5,904 nucleotides of DNA from Bacteroidales bacterium UBA1722 (GTDB taxonomy: Bacteria; Bacteroidota; Bacteroidia; Bacteroidales; UBA932), in contig DCIQ01000155.1 in NCBI GenBank assembly GCA_002317435.1, positions 1-5,904 on the forward strand. The letters are read 5' to 3'. This document shows positions 1 to 5,904 of this stretch, in pieces. The notes beneath the pieces were generated by a model. That model saw only the letters and a program-made list of their open reading frames with translations. It did no database searches and had not been told where the DNA came from. Numbering within the stretch: the first letter of the stretch is position 1; every line of letters starts with the position of its first letter. The position numbers were made by a program, and so were the translations under genes.

Positions 1-29
1 TAAGCGGTCATCTTCTTGGTGACCGTTTA
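1..29. terminator. Stem-loop downstream of the beta-galactosidase gene, candidate terminator
   Basis: Positions 1-10 pair with 20-29 in a 10-bp stem with one G-T wobble (4 with 26) and a 9-base loop at 11-19. The core is CGGTCA (5-10) against TGACCG (20-25). It begins 35 bases past the stop codon of the beta-galactosidase gene, where an intrinsic terminator for that gene would be expected. On the minus strand the bases after the stem lie outside the window, so a U-tract cannot be confirmed. On the plus strand the stem ends in TTTA and has no long T-run, so a shared terminator for a convergent gene to the left is possible but unsupported. No other feature was seen in 30-63. Confidence 0.45.
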
Positions 30-63
30 GCCCAAAAAATGAGTTTCACTGCTCGAAAGGCAC

Positions 64-3000
64 TTATCTGACTTTTTTCTGAAGGTCACCGGCTGAGGTG
101 ACTGGGATTACGGTGAATCCCCATCGGCAGGCGGTATCGCCATAGACGAGGGCCCAGTCCGCGGGCCAGGCGCCCCAGCTGTCATATCCTCCGACTCCGC
201 TCATCCGCATATCTATGCATAACTCCACGAAATCGCGCGGGGTTATATCGTTGATATGGGTCTGGCGGGGTTTCCGGTTACGGGCCTGGGCCTCATCGTG
301 GTTCGCACGCTGCTCGGCTGTCAGATTGTTCCACTGGTAGGGACGGTCGGTGTTCTCTTCGGTGTCGAAATCTTCCACGCTGTTCCGCAAGGCGTTGAAT
401 TCTATCGGGGCGTCGGGGCAGGCTTGGAAGAGAAGGCCCCGGCCCTGTCCGTCAGTGGCGGAGAACCATCTCACGTCTGTACGGTGTCCGCACTCCTGCG
501 GCCTTACATAGGGAACGTACATCTCTTCGGCGGTAGTGCCGTAGAGCCCGATCGGGTATCCCATCTTCCTGTCGGTGTAGTTCTCCCCGGGGCCGCGTCC
601 GTACCAGGAAATCCGGTGAGCGGAGACGGGAACTCTCATTCTGAGTCCGATACGGGGGATGTCGAGGTGTTTCGCCGTGGCGGAGAATTCTGCATCCACC
701 CTCAGGGTGCCGTCCGGGTGGACGGTATAGGTGAGCTCATAATTATTGCCTTCAGGCAATATATACTTTATCTTCAGTACAGCGGAATGGTCCTGTCGTG
801 TGCATTGGACATCGGATACCTTGAATTCGCGGGAGGCCTGTTTCCACACTTGGGCGCGGGAGGGGAGTCCGTTGCCGTAATCGTTGTCGGTGGGGCCGCG
901 CCAGAAGTTGGGCCGGAGTCCGAATCCGTCGGCGGCATATTCCGTACCGGAGACCTTGTATGAGATTACGGTCCCGGTGGCGGAGTCGAAGATGAAATCC
1001 ACCCGTGGGGAGTGAATCTTGGTAAGGGAGCCTTCGGTGGAGACGGAAGGGGCGTCCCCTTTGGCGGCGGCTGTCTTGGCACTCCCTTCTACGGGTATCG
1101 CGAACTGGTCGCAGGCGATGACGTGGCCGGCGGGGATGAGCGGTTCGGGGGTGATGGTTCTGACCGTGAAGTTGACGATGTATTCGGCACCCGGGAGGCG
1201 TTTTACTTTCTGAACAGGTACCGTCACCGTGGCGCTCTGCTGTGGCGCCAGAGTTATGGGAAGCACTCCGGTACGGATGCTCCGTCCGTTCTCGGTGATG
1301 GTGTATTCCAGTTTATATGCGGACAGGTCGCTGAAGTAGAACCGGTTGGAGATTCTGAACAGGCCTTCTGTGACATTTTCCGCTTCGAAGCCGACGTTCT
1401 GGTAGCAGTATTTCACTTCGCTGAGGGCGGGATGGGGCATCTGGTCTGGACCGATGAGGCCGTTGCAGAGGAAGTTCCCGTCGGAAGGCATATCCTTACC
1501 GAAGTCTCCGCCGTATGCCCACCATTTCCGGCCGTCGGGATCGGTCTGGAGAAGTCCCTGGTCCTTCCAGTCCCAGATATAGCCGCCCTGGAGATGCGGG
1601 TACTTGTATATCTCCTGCCAGGTGCCGTAGAGGTCTCCTGTCGAATTGCCCATGGCATGGGCATATTCGGAAGGTACTATGGGGCGGTCCTGATGTTTGG
1701 TCCCGGTGGCGGCGAACCATTCCGTCTCGGGGTATTGGGGTACGTACATATCCGTATTCCACTCCCACAGGGAGCGTTCGTAGCAGACGGGGCGCTGCAT
1801 GAGAGCCATGTCGGCGCTCTTCAGGTAGGTGTAGGTGTTGTAGAAGTTGATGCCGTTTCCGGCTTCGTTTCCGAGGGACCAGATGGTGACGCAAGGATAG
1901 TTCTTGTTCCGTTCGAACATATTCCTGGTGCGGTCCATATGGGCGGTGAGCCAGTCGGGATTATGTCCCAACGTGCCTCGGCGCGCTCCGTCCTCGTGTC
2001 CTGCGGACCCTTTCCTCATGTCGTCCTGGAAGCGGGTGTAGTACATCCCGTGGGACTCGATATTGGCCTCGTCATATACATAGATGCCGAATTCGTCGCA
2101 CAACTCGTAGAAGCGGCGCTGCTGGGGATAGTGGCAGAGGCGGACGGTGTTTATATTGTGCCGTTTCATAAGGGTGAAGTCGCGGACCATCTGTTCTTCC
2201 GTTACATAATGACCGGTGTATTCGCTGTGTTCGTGGATATTCACCCCTTTGAGTTTTATGGGCTGGCCGTTTATCAGGAGCAGGCGCTGGGGGCGTCCTT
2301 CCGTGAGGATGTCGGTTTCACGGAGCTCTATGCGGCGGAAACCTACATTGAAGGGGATGATCTCTTCCGTGCGCCCGTTCCGCTCGGTATAAATCAGCAG
2401 CCTGTAGAGGTCGGGGTGCTCCGAAGACCATTTGCCGACATCCGGAAGGAGCGCTTCGAAGTCTATGGTGGAGGCGGGGGGACAAGGTCTGAATGATGTG
2501 GGGTCGAGTATGTCGTTGGCTGCGGAAGTCTTGTATCCGCGCCGTGCGGTCAGGTCCGTTGCGGGTACGTCCCCATGTCCGGAAAGAACCGTCCGGCCGG
2601 ATTTGTCCAGCAGTTCGTATCTGATGCCTGTTCCTGGCACGGGGTTCTTCACGTCCACGCTGAGACGGAAGATGCCGTCCCGGTATTCGTCGTCCAGAGT
2701 GGACACCACCCTGAAATCGCTGACGGAAGTCCGGGGCTGTGACCAGAGGAAAACGTCCCTTTCCAGACCGCTGATGCGCCAGAAGTCCTGACATTCGAGG
2801 AAAGAGCCTGTGCTCCATCGGAAAATCTTGATGGTGAGGTCGTTTTCGCCCTCTTTCAGATATTCGTTTATGCAGAACTCCGCCGGATTCTTCGAATCTT
2901 CGCTATAACCGGCTTCACGGCCGTTAATATAGACATAAGTGCCGGACTTGGAGCCTCCGAGCTGGAGATATATCTCCCTGTCGGTCCATCCTTCGGGGAT

Positions 3001-3450
3001 GGTGAACGTGCGCTTGTATACTCCTGCCGGGACTGCATCGGGGAGCATCGGGGGACGGGGATTCTTCGGACAGAATTCGAATCCGTGGTTTATGTAGATG
3101 GCCGTCCCGAATCCCTGCGGCTCCCAGTTTCCGGGGACCTTTATATCCGACCACAGCTCCGATACGGGTTCTGCTGCGATGTCCGAAGGGACGTCGGTGT
3201 GGGAGTCGAAGTAACGGAATTTCCAAGTTCCGTTGAGGTCCTGATACCAGATGCTCTCATTCCATACTCCTTTTATGGCTTTCTCTCTGGTGTCGAAAGT
3301 CATGAATGCCGTATGCGGATAGACTTTGTTGACTGCTGTGGTGCGGACGTCCTGCCAGTAGGGGAGGGATGTGTCCTGCTGTGCTGATGCAGCGGTGGAA
3401 ACAGCCGGGATCAGGGCTGCTGCGATGCTTAGGATATAGAGGCTTCTCAT
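64..3450 (-). CDS. lacZ: Exported LacZ-type beta-galactosidase (glycoside hydrolase family 2)
   Basis: This 1128-residue enzyme should hydrolyse terminal non-reducing beta-D-galactosides with retention of configuration. Residues 1-23 form a type I signal peptide (hydrophobic stretch 5-20, likely cut after ASA before QQ), so it is exported, probably to the periplasm. Inferred domain order is GH2 sugar-binding (about 30-240), Ig-like (240-372), TIM barrel (about 375-690), a second Ig-like DUF4981-type domain (about 695-790) and a C-terminal Bgal_small domain (about 805-1115). By alignment from memory with E. coli LacZ, E529 in SLGNEAGNG is the acid/base and E595 in SEYAHAMGNS the nucleophile. 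E465 and H467 in EANIESHGM are Mg ligands. H406, H440, W626 and W1092 match H357, H391, W568 and W999. It is somewhat longer than E. coli LacZ (about 1023 residues), partly from the signal peptide and loops near 471-492 and 1027-1066. The ATG is 16 bases after the sulfatase stop with no Shine-Dalgarno, which is usual in this phylum. The symbol marks the family, not strict orthology. The exact natural substrate is unknown. Confidence 0.96.
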   Translation of the reverse strand: MRSLYILSIAAALIPAVSTAASAQQDTSLPYWQDVRTTAVNKVYPHTAFMTFDTREKAIKGVWNESIWYQDLNGTWKFRYFDSHTDVPSDIAAEPVSELWSDIKVPGNWEPQGFGTAIYINHGFEFCPKNPRPPMLPDAVPAGVYKRTFTIPEGWTDREIYLQLGGSKSGTYVYINGREAGYSEDSKNPAEFCINEYLKEGENDLTIKIFRWSTGSFLECQDFWRISGLERDVFLWSQPRTSVSDFRVVSTLDDEYRDGIFRLSVDVKNPVPGTGIRYELLDKSGRTVLSGHGDVPATDLTARRGYKTSAANDILDPTSFRPCPPASTIDFEALLPDVGKWSSEHPDLYRLLIYTERNGRTEEIIPFNVGFRRIELRETDILTEGRPQRLLLINGQPIKLKGVNIHEHSEYTGHYVTEEQMVRDFTLMKRHNINTVRLCHYPQQRRFYELCDEFGIYVYDEANIESHGMYYTRFQDDMRKGSAGHEDGARRGTLGHNPDWLTAHMDRTRNMFERNKNYPCVTIWSLGNEAGNGINFYNTYTYLKSADMALMQRPVCYERSLWEWNTDMYVPQYPETEWFAATGTKHQDRPIVPSEYAHAMGNSTGDLYGTWQEIYKYPHLQGGYIWDWKDQGLLQTDPDGRKWWAYGGDFGKDMPSDGNFLCNGLIGPDQMPHPALSEVKYCYQNVGFEAENVTEGLFRISNRFYFSDLSAYKLEYTITENGRSIRTGVLPITLAPQQSATVTVPVQKVKRLPGAEYIVNFTVRTITPEPLIPAGHVIACDQFAIPVEGSAKTAAAKGDAPSVSTEGSLTKIHSPRVDFIFDSATGTVISYKVSGTEYAADGFGLRPNFWRGPTDNDYGNGLPSRAQVWKQASREFKVSDVQCTRQDHSAVLKIKYILPEGNNYELTYTVHPDGTLRVDAEFSATAKHLDIPRIGLRMRVPVSAHRISWYGRGPGENYTDRKMGYPIGLYGTTAEEMYVPYVRPQECGHRTDVRWFSATDGQGRGLLFQACPDAPIEFNALRNSVEDFDTEENTDRPYQWNNLTAEQRANHDEAQARNRKPRQTHINDITPRDFVELCIDMRMSGVGGYDSWGAWPADWALVYGDTACRWGFTVIPVTSAGDLQKKVR

Positions 3451-3466
3451 ATGTCGTATATATTTG

Positions 3467-4951
3467 TCAGAATAGGAAATTTTCGTTGGGAACGTGTGTC
3501 CGGCGGGCTATTTCCAGCAGATGCTGAACTTTCTCCGGATACCGGTCGGCGAGGTTATGGTCTTCGTGGATGTCTTCGGCGAGATAGTACAGTTCGTAGC
3601 GGAGGCCGGGGAAGTCAGTTTCTCCCAGATGTTCATACCGGCCGTTCAGGCCGAAGGCTATGACTTTCCAGTCCCCTTCGCGGACAGCGAGTGTACCTCC
3701 GTTTTCGTGGAATTCCCAATAGAGGGTTTCGTGTGTCTTCTGCTCATCTTCACGGCCTGTCATCTCCGGCCATACGGAGAGCCCGTCGGAAGTTATGGGG
3801 AGTTCGGTTCCGGTTATCTCGGCGAAAGTGGGCATCATATCATACATCGTGGCGATCCGGTCGGATGTGGTGCCTTCCGCGATGGTTCCCGGCAGACGTG
3901 CTATCATGGGAAGCCTGATCCCTCCTTCATAGAGGTCGCGCTTCACCCCGCGGAAGGGGCCGTAGCTGAGGAAATAGTCGGGATTGGCGCCTCCTTCGCG
4001 GTGAGGACCGTTATCGCTCGTGAAGATGATAAGGGTGTTTTCAGTCAGCCCGAGTGAATCCACCAGAGCCGTCACCTGTCCCACGTATGCGTCCAGACGG
4101 GCCATCATGGAGGCGAAGGCGGCATAAGGCTCGTCGTTCGAGCAATATCCCGCGGGCTCCGTGACCTCGGCATAGTCGATGCCCTTGTAAGGTCTTTCTT
4201 CATATTGTCCGGCATATCTGGCCAGCAGGGTATCTTCGGGGGAGATCAGTTCGGCATGGGGGAGAGTGTAGGCCAGATAGGTGAAGAACGGCCTTCCGCT
4301 GTTCTCCCGGATGAAATCGAGGGCCTCCTTTTGGATGATGTCCGGCGCATAGCGTCCGCAGGCCCCCGCGGCATTTTCGGGGATTACGTATTTCACGGTG
4401 TCACTCCAGAGATGTTCCGGATAATAACGGTGGGATTGCCTTTGGCAATTATACCCGAAGAACCGGTCGATGCCCATCTTCTCCGGTGCACCTTCGGAGC
4501 CGGGATAGCCGAGGCCCCATTTGCCGAAGGCACCGGTAACATATCCGGCATCCCGGAACATCCTGCCGAGTGTATAGGTGCCGGCGGGAAGGGGGTGCTG
4601 CCCTTCGGGGTCGATTTCCTTGTTCCCCCGTATGGGGGTATGGCCGACGTTCAGTCCTGTCATCAGGCAGGAACGGGAAGGAGCGCTGACGGGACACCCC
4701 GCATAGTGTTGGGTGAAGGTGATTCCCTGTGCCGCGAGGCGGTCGATATTCGGAGTGCTGAATCTCTGCTGCCCGGTGCAGGAGAGGTCGCCGTAGCCCA
4801 TGTCATCGGCCAGGATATATATTACGTTAAGGGGATTTTCGCACGTCCCTTTCTTCTCTTCGGCCTGCGTCCCGCCGCAGGAGAGCAGGGCGGCGGTCAT
4901 CATGGAGCTGGGGAGGGCTGCGATGAGTGATTTCAGGTGTTCGGTTTTCAT
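3467..4951 (-). CDS. S1-family sulfatase (arylsulfatase type), serine-type, lipoprotein-like signal
   Basis: This 494-residue, full-length sulfatase (alkaline phosphatase superfamily) should hydrolyse sulfate esters, most likely on a sugar. The N-terminus has a basic start, a hydrophobic stretch (8-23) and a lipobox-like LLSC with Cys25, suggesting an envelope-anchored lipoprotein. The signature SAPSRSCLMTG (89-99) places Ser89 at the residue that becomes formylglycine. Calcium ligands should be D49, D50, D313 and N314 (DNG), with R93, K144, H232 and K337 as likely active-site residues. The GKWHLG motif of many sulfatases reads GKWGLG (143-148). With the GYNCQRQSHRYYPEHLW stretch (166-182) and the C-terminal THVPNENFLF, this recalls Bacteroidota and Planctomycetes carbohydrate sulfatases. 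A subfamily such as S1_16 (4-O-sulfated Gal/GalNAc) is only a guess from memory. It is the first gene of a likely operon with the beta-galactosidase and needs an anaerobic sulfatase-maturing enzyme encoded elsewhere. The ATG lies 20 bases below a -7 promoter motif. Family call is firm; substrate unknown. Confidence 0.95.
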   Translation of the reverse strand: MKTEHLKSLIAALPSSMMTAALLSCGGTQAEEKKGTCENPLNVIYILADDMGYGDLSCTGQQRFSTPNIDRLAAQGITFTQHYAGCPVSAPSRSCLMTGLNVGHTPIRGNKEIDPEGQHPLPAGTYTLGRMFRDAGYVTGAFGKWGLGYPGSEGAPEKMGIDRFFGYNCQRQSHRYYPEHLWSDTVKYVIPENAAGACGRYAPDIIQKEALDFIRENSGRPFFTYLAYTLPHAELISPEDTLLARYAGQYEERPYKGIDYAEVTEPAGYCSNDEPYAAFASMMARLDAYVGQVTALVDSLGLTENTLIIFTSDNGPHREGGANPDYFLSYGPFRGVKRDLYEGGIRLPMIARLPGTIAEGTTSDRIATMYDMMPTFAEITGTELPITSDGLSVWPEMTGREDEQKTHETLYWEFHENGGTLAVREGDWKVIAFGLNGRYEHLGETDFPGLRYELYYLAEDIHEDHNLADRYPEKVQHLLEIARRTHVPNENFLF

Positions 4952-4971
4952 AAGTTATGATGCGAGCCTGA

Positions 4972-5002
4972 CAAATGTACTATTTATTTCCGGATAAAGA
5001 AA
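4972..5002 (-). promoter_or_regulatory. Candidate Bacteroidota housekeeping-sigma promoter for the sulfatase-galactosidase unit
   Basis: Read on the minus strand, TACATTTG (4979 to 4972) matches the Bacteroidota -7 consensus TAnnTTTG at every fixed base. A TTTC (5002 to 4999) lies 19 bases upstream and differs from the TTTG-type -33 element by one base. The match falls in the only intergenic gap large enough to drive the two enzyme genes, so chance is unlikely though not excluded. Transcription would start a few bases after the -7 box, giving a very short leader of roughly 10-17 bases with no recognisable Shine-Dalgarno sequence before the sulfatase ATG. No operator or inverted repeat for a regulator was seen around it. 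Confidence 0.6.
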
Positions 5003-5017
5003 GAGGGCCGCCTCCCT
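4995..5017 (-). terminator. Weak terminator-like hairpin after the Ig-like protein gene
   Basis: On the minus strand, 12 bases after the stop codon of the upstream gene, GAGG (5014 to 5011) can pair with CCTC (5006 to 5003) around a four-base loop. An alternative is AGGG (5017 to 5014) with CCCT (5007 to 5004). Either stem is followed by TTTCTTTA (5002 to 4995). The stem is only 4 bp and the T-run is broken by a C, so termination would be inefficient if it occurs at all. The T-rich tail overlaps the proposed -33 element of the next promoter. Confidence 0.3.
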
Positions 5018-5029
5018 ATTACCTCGGTC

Positions 5030-5904
5030 TCAGTAGGATGCTGTGATTGTTATCTCTTCTGATTTGATGGTCGTAGGATAACCCAAATGGTGGATGAATT
5101 CGAATGTGACATATGTTACGCCAGCTCCATTTGCTCTCATCTTGTGATTTACGAAGTCAAATTCCAGCCCATAACAATCAGATGTGATAAAGTGGCCAAT
5201 ATTTTGAGACATTATTTCATAACTATACGTTGTCCTAGGTGTCAATAAAGTATTATCATATATGTTTTGGTGTGTCAGTCCAAGAGAGAAAGGCTCCCAT
5301 TGATTGACCGTACAATATGTCGGACAATCATCGGTATTCAACTCTATCAATTTGGGACATACCGTAATCCGCTTGCTGGCATTAGTTTGTATCCCGCAAT
5401 ATGACAGAACTATATTAGTGGACCTGCCGCTCAAATTATCGGTATCAGTGGCACTGGTGGTCGAAGAACGTCCTGTAATCAGGCCGTCAGGTGTGCAGGA
5501 TACGACAGTTTCGTCTTGAGATTCAAACGTAATCCCGTCGTCTCCAGGGAGCGTTGCAGATCCTGAGGTAAAAGCGATGGTAGCTGTTGCTTCCGTAGTC
5601 TCGTTAAGAATGAGAATATCAGTTGGTAATAGAAATTCAGCTCCTGTAATTTCATTCGCCTGCTGATATACATCCGCAGGCTTGGATTTACCTGATTTGC
5701 CGTTCATCGAGACAGTGGCAGTCACGGAACCGACTTTTGAACGTTCCTTCAATGTGGTGCCGAGCGACGGTGCGCTTACGTCGGAATATGTAGTCTGTCC
5801 TCCGGAAGTGACGGTCTCCACGGTCGTTTTCGTGCTGGTGAAACGACAGGTCTTTTTCTGTGAATATGAGACATCACAGTATTCTGCAGTAACACTGCCT
5901 CCGC
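5030..5904 (-). CDS. Ig-like/BIG2-like repeat protein, C-terminal part (5' end beyond window)
   Basis: An open frame runs from the window edge to a TGA at 5030-5032, giving 290 visible C-terminal residues. No credible start is visible: an in-frame GTG at 5819-5821 is just an internal valine, since coding-like sequence continues upstream. Visible residues about 28-84 resemble the Ser/Thr-rich Ig-like modules of Bacteroidota surface proteins that end in patterns like VYQQAN. Residues about 85-183 look like a BIG2-type Ig fold (SQDETVVSCTPDGLITG followed by further beta strands). The last 100 or so residues are beta-rich and unrecognised, ending ITITASY. Eight cysteines (9, 19, 136, 169, 182, 193, 197, 243) suit an exported, possibly disulfide-bonded protein. 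No transmembrane helix or obvious type IX sorting domain is visible. It is much more AT-rich than the enzyme genes (20 of 60 G+C at 5161-5220), hinting at a different origin. It could be a surface adhesin, an outer-membrane lipoprotein or a prophage/ICE-encoded surface protein; function unknown. Confidence 0.8.
   Translation of the reverse strand, partial: GGSVTAEYCDVSYSQKKTCRFTSTKTTVETVTSGGQTTYSDVSAPSLGTTLKERSKVGSVTATVSMNGKSGKSKPADVYQQANEITGAEFLLPTDILILNETTEATATIAFTSGSATLPGDDGITFESQDETVVSCTPDGLITGRSSTTSATDTDNLSGRSTNIVLSYCGIQTNASKRITVCPKLIELNTDDCPTYCTVNQWEPFSLGLTHQNIYDNTLLTPRTTYSYEIMSQNIGHFITSDCYGLEFDFVNHKMRANGAGVTYVTFEFIHHLGYPTTIKSEEITITASY

Noticed and set aside
256..963. Plus-strand open frame of 235 codons
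   Set aside because: It is antisense to the conserved C-terminal domain of the beta-galactosidase and has no domain, signal or plausible promoter of its own.
1012..2496. Long plus-strand open frame (494 codons) antisense to the beta-galactosidase
   Set aside because: It lies wholly inside a firmly identified gene. Its translation is rich in Gly, Val and Phe without a recognisable domain, and GC-rich codon use on the other strand readily leaves such frames open.
3459..3466. Plus-strand TATATTTG matching the -7 consensus TAnnTTTG, as a possible antisense promoter into the sulfatase gene
   Set aside because: Six fixed bases are expected by chance about once per 4 kb per strand, the site lies in a naturally AT-rich gene junction, and I see no matching -33 element or RNA-like structure downstream.
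3451..3466. A separate promoter or ribosome binding site for the beta-galactosidase in the 16-base gap
   Set aside because: The minus-strand bases contain neither a TAnnTTTG motif nor a purine-rich Shine-Dalgarno sequence, and the gap is too short for an independent promoter.
4205..4930. Plus-strand open frame of 241 codons over the sulfatase N-terminal half
   Set aside because: It overlaps the catalytic core of the sulfatase, which is supported by many conserved motifs. The antisense translation resembles no protein family I know.
5819..5821. GTG as the start codon of the right-hand gene
   Set aside because: The frame stays open with coding-like residues all the way to the window edge, and starting here would cut into an Ig-like module and remove any signal peptide, so the gene is better read as 5'-truncated.

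Overview
This window looks like part of a Bacteroidales (Bacteroidota) chromosome. All three genes found are on the minus strand, so transcription runs from position 5904 towards position 1. The host call rests on three things: the Bacteroidota-style GH2 beta-galactosidase and S1 sulfatase sequences, a TAnnTTTG-type -7 promoter element, and start codons without a Shine-Dalgarno sequence. The two enzyme genes are GC-rich (39 of 60 bases in the sample 4561-4620). This fits a high-GC Bacteroidales genus such as Alistipes better than Bacteroides proper, but the genus is an inference.

Layout in transcription order: (1) 5904-5030, the 3' end of a larger gene cut by the window edge. It encodes a beta-rich, Ig-like/BIG2-like, cysteine-containing protein of unknown function and is clearly more AT-rich than its neighbours. 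(2) 5029-4952, a 78-base gap with a weak terminator-like hairpin followed directly by a good Bacteroidota promoter candidate. (3) 4951-3467, an S1-family sulfatase of the serine type with a lipoprotein-like signal peptide. (4) A 16-base gap. (5) 3450-64, a full-length exported LacZ-type GH2 beta-galactosidase with its catalytic residues intact. (6) 63-1, a short downstream stretch with a 10-bp stem-loop that may be a terminator.

The sulfatase and beta-galactosidase almost certainly form one transcription unit. A plausible joint role is removing sulfate from a galactose-containing glycan (mucin O-glycan, keratan-type or algal galactan) and then releasing the exposed terminal beta-galactose in the periplasm. 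No SusC/SusD pair, regulator or sulfatase-maturing enzyme is in the window, so whether this is part of a larger polysaccharide utilization locus cannot be decided here.

I see no clearly new biological system. The items most worth a second look are the sulfatase/galactosidase pairing, the variant sulfatase active site, and the AT-richer partial surface-protein gene at the right edge. No tRNA, rRNA, CRISPR array or insertion sequence was recognised, and there is no gene-free stretch over 300 bases.
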